Source: Oscillospiraceae bacterium
GTDB lineage: Bacteria; Bacillota; Clostridia; Oscillospirales; Ruminococcaceae
NCBI GenBank assembly: GCA_031253365.1
Contig: JAIRWE010000159.1
Coordinates: forward strand, 1 to 12,182
Length of the DNA stretch: 12,182 bases
Direction of reading: 5' to 3'
Each line of letters opens with the position of its first letter. Position 1 is the first letter of the stretch. Shown one piece after another: positions 4,775 to 11,590 of this stretch. The notes under the pieces are model-generated. The model was given only the letters and a program-made list of their open reading frames with translations. It was not told the origin of the DNA and did not search any database. The position numbers were made by a program, and so were the translations under genes.

Positions 4775-7405
4775 TCATTCGTCGCTTTCGTCGCTCCCGC
4801 CGTCTTCGTCGCTTTCGTCACTTTCGTCGCCTTCGCTTTCGTCGTCGTCGCCCGGCGCGTCGTCGCTGAGGACTTCCGCCTTTTCCGCCTCCTGCGCCGC
4901 GAGGATTTCCGCCTCGTCCGCCTGTTCGACCTCTTCCAGCTGAGCCTGCTCGTCGTGTTCCGTCCGCGTGAAGGTAACGACCCTGCCTTCGGGGGAAAGC
5001 CGCATAACCCTCACGCCCGTCGCGTATCTGCCCATAACGCGCAGGTCGTTCGCCCGTATGCGTATAATCACGCCTTCGTCGTTAATCAAGATAACGTCGT
5101 CGTCCGTGTAAATCGTTTTTATCCCGCAAACGAAACCCTTTTCCCCTCCGGTTTTATAATTCGTAAGCCCGCTGCCGCCCCTTCTTTGTTTGCGATAACT
5201 CGAAAGCGCGGCGCGCCTGCCCATCCCCCTGTCCGTAACCGTCAAAACCGTGCTGCTTTCGTCGTAAACCTTCGCCGTACCCACGACATAATCGTCCTCG
5301 CGCAGGCGGATTGCCCTCACCCCTCTGGCGGTTCTGCCGATTGCGCGAATACTCGGCTCGTCAAAGCGGATAGCCATACCGCCTCGGGTCGCGATAATCA
5401 TTGAGCTGTCGCCTTCGGTCAAATGAGCGGAGGCTATTTCGTCGCCGTCGTTCAGCGTTATGGCGCGGATTCCATTTTTTCGGACGTTCTTGTACATGGA
5501 CAGCGCCGTTCTTTTTATCAGACCCTTTTTGGTCACGCAGACGAAAAACTTGTTCTCGGCAAAGTCGGCGGTTTTCATCATGGCGGCTATACATTCCTCC
5601 GCCTGTAACTGCAAAAGCCCCGCGATATTCGTCCCGCGCGACTGGCGGCTGCCTTCGGGAATCTCATAGCATTTAAGTTTATACATATTCCCGAGGTTCG
5701 TCACGAAAAGAATATTGTCGTGCGTGGAAGCGATGAACATATCCTCCACGAAGTCCTCGTCGCGCCGCTTCATTCCCGAAACGCCCTTGCCGCCGCGTTT
5801 TTGCAGGTTATAGACCTCCGCGGCCTGGCGTTTTATATAACCTATGTTGGTATAGGTCAGCACGCTTTCTTCCACGGGGATTAAATCCTCTATATCGACT
5901 TCGCCGCTTACCGCCTCTATACCCGTTCGCCGCTCGTCGGCGAATTTTTTCCTTATCGCCGCCAATTCTTCCGAAATAACCGCGAGGATTTTCCCCCTGT
6001 CGCCGAGCAAAGCCTCCCACTCGTTTATTTTTTCCGTCAGCACCCTCAACTCGTCTTGGATTTTTTCGCGTTCCATACCCGTCAGCTGCCCCAAACGCAA
6101 AGAAACAATCGCGTCCGCCTGCTCCTCCGACAGCTCCCTGTCCGCGAACCGTTCGATTAAACGGGCTTTGCCTTCGGGTATGTTTTTCGACGACATAAGA
6201 ATATCCTTCACCTCGTCGAAAAAATCAATGGCGACCATGAACCCCAAAAGAACGTGGGCGCGGGTTTTCGCCTTGTTCAAATCGAATTTGACTCGGCGAA
6301 CGATTACCTGTTCCTGAAACCCTATGTAATGCTCCAACGCCTGCCGAAGCGTCAGGATTTTCGGTTCCCCGTCCACCAGAGCCAGCATAATCACGCCGAC
6401 GGTTTCCTGCAACTGCGTGAAGCTGTACAGCTTGCTCAATATAACCGAAGCGTTGGCGTCGCGCTTTAATTCGAGGACAATCTTCATGCCCTTGCGGTCG
6501 GATTCGTCGCGAAGCACGGAAACGCCGTCCAACCGCTTATCCCGTATAAGCGAGCCTATGCTTTCGAGCAGGCGGGTCTTGTTGACCATATAAGGGATTT
6601 CGGTTATGACTATCCTCGTATGGCTCTTTTCCTCTATGATGTCCGCCCTGCCGCGAAGCGTGATTTTCCCCTTACCCGTGTAATAGGCGGAACGGATGCC
6701 CGCGTGGCCCATGATAATCCCGCCCGTGGGGAAGTCGGGTCCCTTTACGGTTGACATCAACGTTTCCGTCGAGGTGTTTTCGTCTTCCAAAAGCAACCGA
6801 AGCGCGTCGATTACCTCGCCCAGATTATGGGGCGGAATATTGGTCGCCATTCCCACGGCGATACCCGTGGAACCGTTCACAAGCAGGTTCGGGAAACGCG
6901 AGGGCAACACGACGGGTTCAAGCAGGCGGTCGTCATAGTTGGGGATAAAGTCCACGGTTTCCTTGCCTATATCCGCGAGCATTTCGGCGGAAATGCGCGA
7001 CAGGCGGGATTCCGTATAACGATAAGCGGCGGGGGGGTCCCCGTCGATTGAACCGAAGTTGCCGTGTCCCTCGACCAAGGGGTACCGCAACGAAAAATCC
7101 TGCGCCAGCCTTACCAAAGCGTCATAAACGCTGGCGTCGCCGTGGGGGTGATATGAACCGAGAACCGAGCCCACGGTGTCCGCGCATTTATGGAACGGCT
7201 TGTCGTGGGTCAGCCCTTTTTCGTGTTTGGTATAGAGAATACGCCTGTGAACGGGCTTTAAGCCGTCGCGCACGTCGGGAAGGGCCCTCGAAACGATAAC
7301 CGACATTGAATATTCCATGAAGGAACGCTTCATTTCCTTTTCAATGTCCACCTGGATAAGTTTTTCGTCGGGATGGAGTTTTACGCTGTTTTCATAATCG
7401 CTCAT
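4775..7405 (-). CDS. gyrA: DNA gyrase subunit A
   Basis: GyrA is the DNA-cutting subunit of gyrase, which introduces negative supercoils with GyrB. The 876-aa protein has the winged-helix/tower breakage-reunion domain, with catalytic Tyr130 in AAYRYTE. The C-terminal beta-pinwheel contains a GyrA box QKRGGKG (535-541), which separates it from ParC. The quinolone-resistance region reads YHPHGDASVYDALVR: the position of E. coli Ser83 is Ala91, followed by Ser92, and that of Asp87 is Asp95. The last ~60 residues (816-876) are a highly acidic tail of Asp, Glu and Ser. The start has AAGGAT eight bases upstream (7414-7419) and overlaps the galE stop as ATGA, so translation is coupled to galE. gyrA more often lies near gyrB or in the dnaA-recF-gyrB string; here it is on the opposite side of dnaA, pointing away. 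Confidence 0.96.
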   Translation of the reverse strand: MSDYENSVKLHPDEKLIQVDIEKEMKRSFMEYSMSVIVSRALPDVRDGLKPVHRRILYTKHEKGLTHDKPFHKCADTVGSVLGSYHPHGDASVYDALVRLAQDFSLRYPLVEGHGNFGSIDGDPPAAYRYTESRLSRISAEMLADIGKETVDFIPNYDDRLLEPVVLPSRFPNLLVNGSTGIAVGMATNIPPHNLGEVIDALRLLLEDENTSTETLMSTVKGPDFPTGGIIMGHAGIRSAYYTGKGKITLRGRADIIEEKSHTRIVITEIPYMVNKTRLLESIGSLIRDKRLDGVSVLRDESDRKGMKIVLELKRDANASVILSKLYSFTQLQETVGVIMLALVDGEPKILTLRQALEHYIGFQEQVIVRRVKFDLNKAKTRAHVLLGFMVAIDFFDEVKDILMSSKNIPEGKARLIERFADRELSEEQADAIVSLRLGQLTGMEREKIQDELRVLTEKINEWEALLGDRGKILAVISEELAAIRKKFADERRTGIEAVSGEVDIEDLIPVEESVLTYTNIGYIKRQAAEVYNLQKRGGKGVSGMKRRDEDFVEDMFIASTHDNILFVTNLGNMYKLKCYEIPEGSRQSRGTNIAGLLQLQAEECIAAMMKTADFAENKFFVCVTKKGLIKRTALSMYKNVRKNGIRAITLNDGDEIASAHLTEGDSSMIIATRGGMAIRFDEPSIRAIGRTARGVRAIRLREDDYVVGTAKVYDESSTVLTVTDRGMGRRAALSSYRKQRRGGSGLTNYKTGGEKGFVCGIKTIYTDDDVILINDEGVIIRIRANDLRVMGRYATGVRVMRLSPEGRVVTFTRTEHDEQAQLEEVEQADEAEILAAQEAEKAEVLSDDAPGDDDESEGDESDESDEDGGSDESDE
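4778..4849 (-). repeat. Low-complexity DNA coding the acidic tail of GyrA
   Basis: Twenty-four codons at the 3' end of gyrA are almost only Asp, Glu, Ser and Gly codons, giving near-repeats of tcgtcgctt on the plus strand (E-S-D-E-S-D-E pattern in protein). Such tracts vary in length by slippage, so the exact tail length may be assembly-sensitive. Confidence 0.85.
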
Positions 7406-8403
7406 TTGGTATAATCCTTATTTCGGGCGGCGCGCCAAGCGTCGGCGCACATTTTTTCGATATCGAATTTCGCCTCCCAGTTCAGCTCGCGCTTCGCCTT
7501 CGACGGGTCCGACCAACACTGCGCGGCGTCGCCCGCGCGGCGGGGAACAAACCTGTACGGCAGCGGCGCCCCCGTAACCCGTTTGAACGTCTCAATCATT
7601 TCAAGCACCGAATAACCCTTCCCCGTACCGAGGTTATACGCCTCGACGCCCTTTTTCATACCGTTCAGCGCGGCAACGTGCCCTTTCGCCAAGTCGACGA
7701 CGTGGATATAATCGCGCACGCAGGTTCCGTCCGGGGTGGGATAATCGTTTCCGTATACGTCAAGCGCGGGGATTTCCCCCGTCGCCGCCCGCAGTATAAT
7801 CGGCATGAGATTGTTCGGAAGCCCGTTCGGGTCTTCCCGCAGTTTCCCGCTTTCGTGCGCGCCGACCGGATTGAAATACCGCAGAAGCGAAAAGCTCCAT
7901 TCGTTGTCCGAATTATAAATATCGCGGCATATATCCTCTATTATCAGCTTGGTCCGCCCGTAAGGGTTGATGGCGGACAAAGCGGACGTTTCCGTCACGG
8001 GGACTTTTTCGGGCATACCGTAAACGGTCGCCGAGGAGCTGAACACAAACCTTTTACAGCCGAATTTCTTCATAACGCCGAGTAAGGCGACGGCTCCGCA
8101 TACGTTGTTCCCGTAATAATCGAGCGGCTTCGCGACGCTTTCGGCGACCGCCTTATACCCCGCGAAATGGATAACCTCGTCGACGGCGTTTTCGCCGAAA
8201 ACCTTTTCCAGCGCGGCTTCATCCCGAATATCGACGTCGCAAAACTTAATCTCGCTCCCCGTAATTTCCTTCAAGACGCCGATAATCTCGGGCTTGGAAT
8301 TATAAAAATTATCTAAAATAACGGCTTCCTTGCCCGCCCCGACCAATTCGACGACGGTATGCGAACCGATATACCCCGTGCCGCCCGTTATCAGAACAGC
8401 CAT
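7402..8403 (-). CDS. galE: UDP-glucose/UDP-galactose 4-epimerase
   Basis: GalE interconverts UDP-glucose and UDP-galactose in the Leloir pathway and supplies galactose units for surface polysaccharides. The 333-aa length is normal. It is a short-chain dehydrogenase-type enzyme: NAD-binding GGTGYIG (7-13), D31 after the second strand (VILDNFYNS), SSSATVYG (122-129) with the catalytic serine, and Y148-x3-K152. The C-terminal substrate part includes RYFNPVGAH and RRAGD. At the position of E. coli Tyr299, which gates sugar size, this protein has Cys296 (AAQCWSD), a residue linked with acceptance of UDP-N-acetyl sugars. AAAGGGGG lies a few bases before the ATG. It has its own promoter (8476-8504), and its stop overlaps the gyrA start, so it appears to lead a galE-gyrA-DUF1624 transcript. 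No other galactose gene is in view. Confidence 0.94.
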   Translation of the reverse strand: MAVLITGGTGYIGSHTVVELVGAGKEAVILDNFYNSKPEIIGVLKEITGSEIKFCDVDIRDEAALEKVFGENAVDEVIHFAGYKAVAESVAKPLDYYGNNVCGAVALLGVMKKFGCKRFVFSSSATVYGMPEKVPVTETSALSAINPYGRTKLIIEDICRDIYNSDNEWSFSLLRYFNPVGAHESGKLREDPNGLPNNLMPIILRAATGEIPALDVYGNDYPTPDGTCVRDYIHVVDLAKGHVAALNGMKKGVEAYNLGTGKGYSVLEMIETFKRVTGAPLPYRFVPRRAGDAAQCWSDPSKAKRELNWEAKFDIEKMCADAWRAARNKDYTK

Positions 8404-8475
8404 ACGCGCCCCCCTTTCGGCAAAATCGCAACAAAACGCGAGCCGCCCGCCGCTTGAACCGCTGCCCGCAGTGTT

Positions 8476-8504
8476 ATTTTACCATTTTTTTTCGGAAAAG
8501 TCAA
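8476..8504 (-). promoter_or_regulatory. Promoter for galE-gyrA
   Basis: On the minus strand, TTGACT (8504-8499) is followed by a 17-base spacer and TAAAAT (8481-8476), with TGG just before the -10 (extended -10). This is the best sigma-A-type promoter in the window. It places the transcript start near 8469, giving a leader of about 65 bases before galE. gyrA has no evident separate promoter inside the ATGA overlap, so this site may also drive gyrA. Confidence 0.8.
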
Positions 8505-8513
8505 GTTATAACG

Positions 8514-8541
8514 GGGTTCAAAAAACTTTTTAGCCGAACCC
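8514..8541. repeat. Inverted repeat between the divergent galE and dnaA promoters
   Basis: Arms GGGTTC (8514-8519) and GAACCC (8536-8541) are perfect complements separated by 16 bases. They fall between the two -35 elements (8499-8504 and 8553-8558), where a regulator could affect both promoters. Six-base arms can occur by chance, so this is a weak candidate. Confidence 0.35.
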
Positions 8542-8552
8542 GCCGCAAATAC

Positions 8553-8581
8553 TTGAATTTTTTTAAACATTATGTTAAAAT
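8553..8581 (+). promoter_or_regulatory. Promoter for dnaA
   Basis: TTGAAT (8553-8558), a 17-base spacer and TAAAAT (8576-8581), with TGT just before the -10 (extended -10). The transcript start would be near 8588, about 40 bases before the dnaA ATG at 8628. It is divergent from the galE promoter. Confidence 0.78.
8563..8579. promoter_or_regulatory. Palindrome inside the dnaA promoter, candidate operator
   Basis: The sequence TTAAACATTATGTTAAA is an inverted repeat of two 8-base arms around one central base, with 7 of 8 pairs matching. It fills the spacer and overlaps the -10 of the dnaA promoter, a position where a bound dimer would block RNA polymerase. The sequence does not resemble the DnaA box TTATCCACA. 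AT-rich promoter DNA often gives such matches by chance. Confidence 0.4.
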
Positions 8582-8627
8582 AGCCGTATGTCTTAAAATT
8601 ACCAAAGAGATAAAAGGGAGCGGAAAC

Positions 8628-9983
8628 ATGAATTCTTTTGCGGAAATTTTTGAAATGATGAAAAAGAACCTCGATATAACGGACGTCGCCAAAAAATCCT
8701 GGATAGAACCGATAAAGCCCGTGCGCCTCAATAATAATAAAGTCGTCTTATACGTGCCGTCCCCTTTCGTGAAACAAATTCTCGAAGACCATTATGTGCG
8801 CGTGTTCAAGAATAATTTCAAAGACATTCTCGGCTTTGAAGTGGAAATCGAGATTTTTTGCGACGACGACATACAGCCGGAACAAAGGGTCAAGCTCGCG
8901 GAACCCATTCCCGAACTGCAAGACGACGAGGATATGATAGAAAAACTTGAAAAATCCGTCGCGAGCGGCAATTATAAGCATACCTTCGATACGTTCATAG
9001 TGGGCGAGAGCAATAAATTGGCTTACGCCGCCTGTAAAGCCGTCGCGCAGGGTCAAAACAACTATAACCCACTGTACATTTACGGGGACCCCGGCCTCGG
9101 GAAAACGCACCTGCTTTCCGCCGTAAGGAACGAGATTCAAAATACCCGTTCGGACGTCAACATAGTATTGGCGACGGCGGACAGCTTCGTCAGCGATTTT
9201 ATAAACTCGATAAAATTTGACAGAACTGTCGATTTCAAGAATAAATTCAGAAGCGCGGACGTTTTGCTGATTGACGACATTCAGTTTATCTCGGGGAAAA
9301 AAGAATGTCAGCAGGAACTTTTCAACGTTTTCAACGAGTTGCACGGGAAAAACAAGCAGATTATTTTCACGTCCGACCGCACCCCGAAGGAAATCAACGA
9401 CATAGAACAAAGGCTTCAGTCGCGTTTTGAATGGGGGCTGCTCGCCGATATAAGCATTCCCGAGTTCGAGACCCGTTTGGCGATAATAAAGCGCAAGGCG
9501 GAGCTTGTGGGGCTTAACATTCCGCAAAACGTGACGGAATACATAGCCAACAACCTGAAAAACAACATTCGCCAGATGGAAGGCGCCATAATCAAGATGA
9601 ACGCCATATCGACGGTGACGGACATTCCGCCCACCTTAGTAATGGCGCAAAACGTCGTGAAAGAGGTTATTTCCGAAAACATACCCATTCCCGTGACGGT
9701 GGAGCGCATCATTAACGAAGTGGCGAACATCTATAACGTCACCCCCGACGAAATACGCTCGCAAAAGCGCAGCGCGCAAATATCCACCGCCCGGCAGATA
9801 GCCATTTTCGTAATCAACAGGATTACCGGAATTTCATACACCGAAATAGGGAAGGAATTCGGCGGCAGGGACCATTCCACAATCGTGTACGCCATAAATA
9901 AAGTCAAAAACATCATACAAAAAGACAAATCCTACCGCGCGACCATAGACGACATAGTTAAAAACATAGGAAACAGTCAATAA
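8628..9983 (+). CDS. dnaA: Chromosomal replication initiator protein DnaA
   Basis: DnaA binds boxes at oriC, forms an ATP-dependent filament and melts the origin; it is also a transcription factor. The 451-aa protein has the N-terminal helicase-loading domain I (about 1-80, with the W25-I-E-P-I-K-P motif) and a short acidic linker. The AAA+ domain has Walker A GDPGLGKT (153-160), Walker B VLLIDD (212-217), sensor I FTSDR, the RLQSRFEWGL arginine-finger region and sensor II NIRQMEGAI. The DNA-binding domain IV signature is GGRDHSTI (412-419); Ser417 takes the place of the Thr of E. coli GGRDHTT. ATG 8628 is chosen because AAAGGGAG ends seven bases before it; the frame is open further upstream but that part lacks a site and looks non-coding. 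It is followed by an AT-rich gap and dnaN. Confidence 0.97.
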   Translation: MNSFAEIFEMMKKNLDITDVAKKSWIEPIKPVRLNNNKVVLYVPSPFVKQILEDHYVRVFKNNFKDILGFEVEIEIFCDDDIQPEQRVKLAEPIPELQDDEDMIEKLEKSVASGNYKHTFDTFIVGESNKLAYAACKAVAQGQNNYNPLYIYGDPGLGKTHLLSAVRNEIQNTRSDVNIVLATADSFVSDFINSIKFDRTVDFKNKFRSADVLLIDDIQFISGKKECQQELFNVFNELHGKNKQIIFTSDRTPKEINDIEQRLQSRFEWGLLADISIPEFETRLAIIKRKAELVGLNIPQNVTEYIANNLKNNIRQMEGAIIKMNAISTVTDIPPTLVMAQNVVKEVISENIPIPVTVERIINEVANIYNVTPDEIRSQKRSAQISTARQIAIFVINRITGISYTEIGKEFGGRDHSTIVYAINKVKNIIQKDKSYRATIDDIVKNIGNSQ

Positions 9984-9984
9984 T

Positions 9985-10034
9985 TTTTCAACATCTTTTC
10001 AGTTTCAACCGCCCTCTTTTCAACATTTTCAACA
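9985..10034 (+). repeat. Cluster of TTTTCAACA 9-mers (possible variant DnaA boxes)
   Basis: TTTTCAACA occurs at 9985-9993, 10017-10025 and 10026-10034, the last two directly head to tail; GTTTCAACC at 10002-10010 is a near copy. All share one orientation. Against the consensus TTATCCACA the exact copies differ at positions 3 and 6. They may be low-affinity DnaA boxes or another protein's sites. Confidence 0.5.
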
Positions 10035-10138
10035 CGCGGAAAATTAACCCGAATTTTTATTTTTTTCTCAACGTGACATTCTTAAAAAAAATTCAAAATT
10101 TTCGGTTTCAATACTGAAATTTTTTCTCAATAAACACT

Positions 10139-10168
10139 TTGAACACCCCCTACCGTAATTACTAAAAA
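10139..10168 (+). promoter_or_regulatory. Possible dnaN promoter
   Basis: TTGAAC (10139-10144), an 18-base spacer and TAAAAA (10163-10168), ending 32 bases before the dnaN start. The surrounding DNA is so AT-rich that chance matches are likely; read-through from dnaA may serve dnaN as well. Confidence 0.3.
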
Positions 10169-10200
10169 AATAAATAAATTATTTTAATTTTGGAGGAATT

Positions 10201-11325
10201 ATGAAATTCAGCGTTGAAAAAAACACCTTATATGACGTCGTTTCGTCCGCTTCAAGGGCTTGCGCCCTTAAATCCTCGCTTAACATCCTTAACGGGGTGC
10301 TTATAAATCTGAGCGGCGATATTCTCACCGTGACGGGTTATGATTTGGACGTGGGCATAAAGGCGTCCGTCAGCGTAAACGGCGGGGAGGACGGCGAAAC
10401 GGTAACGGATCCGCGCCTGCTTTCCGAAATCGTTAAAAAAATGCCGGACAAAACGGTGGAATTTACCGTAAAAAATAATAAAGAAATAAAAATCACCTCG
10501 GGTAAATCCGTTTTGAGTATTCCCTGCAAGTCCGGCGACGATTTTCCGAATATCATAGAAATTAAGAAAGAATTTTCGTTCGAGATAAACGAAAAACTTT
10601 TCAAAGAGATGCTCACGAGGATTGACTACGCCTCTTCAAAGAACGATGCGAACCCGTCCTTAATGGGCATAAAGATGGAAATCAGCGAAAATGTCTTTTA
10701 CAGCGTGGCGACGGACGGTAACAGACTCGCCGCGAAGAAAAAAAATATACAGGCGGAAAACATGGATATAATAATCCCCGAAAAAGCCGTCGGCTCCCTT
10801 ATAAGAAGCCTTTCGGAGGAGGAAGAGGATGGTGACGAGCCGAAAAACGTAAAAATTTCCATAGACAAGAATCAAGTCTGCCTGTCGAAAGAAAACTATA
10901 TGATAATATCGCGCCTTCTGGAAGGCAAATTCGTGAACTATAAAAAAATCATAGAAGGGGAATATACGAAGAAAATTACCGTGAACGTGAGGGAATTGGC
11001 GTCGTCGATGGAGCGTTGCCTGCTTCTCATAAGCGAAAAGTTAAAGTCCCCCGTGTGCTGCAATGTTTTTGACGATTATATGAAGATTTCATGTAAAACC
11101 GTTTCGGGAGAGATAGAGGACGAAATTTCCGTAACGGGAAAAGAGGGTGATTTTTCGGACTTTTCAATCTATTTCAATCCGCGCTTTATGCTCGAGGCTC
11201 TTCAAAAAACGTTTTGCGACGAAGTGAATATCTATTTTGAAAACAATCTGAAACCCTTCAAAATAACGCCGACACAGGACGACGGGGAATTTATATTCAT
11301 TATCGTTCCCATAAGGAGCGGCTGA
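10201..11325 (+). CDS. dnaN: DNA polymerase III beta subunit (sliding clamp)
   Basis: The beta clamp is a ring-shaped dimer that tethers DNA polymerase III and many repair proteins to DNA. The 374-aa length matches the family (about 366-380). Family features visible are the N-terminal MKFSVEKNTLYDVVSSASRA, the central KEMLTRIDYASSKNDANPSLMGI with SVATDGNRLA, and the C-terminal hydrophobic end IFIIVPIRSG (family form ending in PMR) that forms part of the protein-binding pocket. GGAGGA at 10192-10197 lies just before the ATG. It follows dnaA after the AT-rich gap, and its stop (TGATG) touches a short reading frame leading to yaaA. Strong site and position fit high expression. Confidence 0.96.
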   Translation: MKFSVEKNTLYDVVSSASRACALKSSLNILNGVLINLSGDILTVTGYDLDVGIKASVSVNGGEDGETVTDPRLLSEIVKKMPDKTVEFTVKNNKEIKITSGKSVLSIPCKSGDDFPNIIEIKKEFSFEINEKLFKEMLTRIDYASSKNDANPSLMGIKMEISENVFYSVATDGNRLAAKKKNIQAENMDIIIPEKAVGSLIRSLSEEEEDGDEPKNVKISIDKNQVCLSKENYMIISRLLEGKFVNYKKIIEGEYTKKITVNVRELASSMERCLLLISEKLKSPVCCNVFDDYMKISCKTVSGEIEDEISVTGKEGDFSDFSIYFNPRFMLEALQKTFCDEVNIYFENNLKPFKITPTQDDGEFIFIIVPIRSG

Positions 11326-11348
11326 TGAACTTAAGGGTACTTCTATGA
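11325..11348 (+). CDS. Possible 7-codon coupling ORF between dnaN and yaaA
   Basis: An ATG overlapping the dnaN stop (TGATG) starts a frame encoding MNLRVLL, which ends in a TGA overlapping the yaaA start (ATGA). AAGGAG at 11313-11318 lies at ideal spacing, six bases before its ATG. yaaA also has its own site (AAGGG, 11333-11337). The frame could carry ribosomes from dnaN to yaaA, or be accidental. Confidence 0.25.
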   Translation: MNLRVLL

Positions 11349-11590
11349 AAGAAAACGTCCGTATAAACACCCCCTTTATCAAATTGGAACAGCTTTTGAA
11401 ATTAACCGGCGTGAGCGCGACGGGCGGGGAGGCGAAGAACGTCATAATAAACGGCGGCGCGGCGGTGAACGGGGAAATCTGCCTCGAAAGGGGGAGAAAA
11501 CTGTTCGGCGGAGAAGAAGTGAGCGTAAAAGGCGACGATAAAATTTATAAAGTGATGGCAGGCAGAAACGGGTACCCAGATGATAATTAA
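11345..11590 (+). CDS. yaaA: S4-domain RNA-binding protein YaaA
   Basis: A small (81-aa) protein with one S4 RNA-binding domain (about residues 10-75): FIKLEQLLKLTGVSATGGEAK, then INGGAAVNGEICLERGRKLFGGEEV, the usual S4 helix-turn and beta pattern. B. subtilis YaaA, encoded at the same place between dnaN and recF, is the counterpart and is linked with ribosome assembly; the exact role is not visible here. The start has AAGGG seven bases upstream. The 3' end overlaps recF by 11 bases in another frame. Confidence 0.9.
   Translation: MKENVRINTPFIKLEQLLKLTGVSATGGEAKNVIINGGAAVNGEICLERGRKLFGGEEVSVKGDDKIYKVMAGRNGYPDDN

Larger units (their letters stand above)
9984..10200. other. AT-rich dnaA-dnaN gap, candidate part of oriC
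   Basis: This 217-base gap holds no gene. By hand count it is 27% G+C overall and 22% at 10041-10140, far below the coding DNA around it. The first 50 bases contain a cluster of TTTTCAACA 9-mers; further on, TTTTTCTCAA occurs at 10062-10071 and 10121-10130, and TTTCA-N4-TGAAA forms an inverted repeat at 10106-10119. A box cluster next to an AT-rich stretch beside dnaA is how many Firmicutes origins are built, but no exact TTATCCACA box occurs here. Origin function is inference. Confidence 0.5.

Noticed and set aside
8454..8627. Upstream in-frame extension of DnaA by 58 codons
   Set aside because: It covers the dnaA promoter, lacks a ribosome site, and its residues do not look like a DnaA domain; ATG 8628 has AAAGGGAG and the expected N-terminus.
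9319..9336. Tandem TTTTCAACG inside dnaA resembling the 9-mer of the dnaA-dnaN gap
   Set aside because: It encodes FNVFNE, a conserved stretch of DnaA, so protein constraint explains it.
8748..9527. 259-codon minus-strand open frame inside dnaA
   Set aside because: Antisense shadow of a certain gene with no family features.
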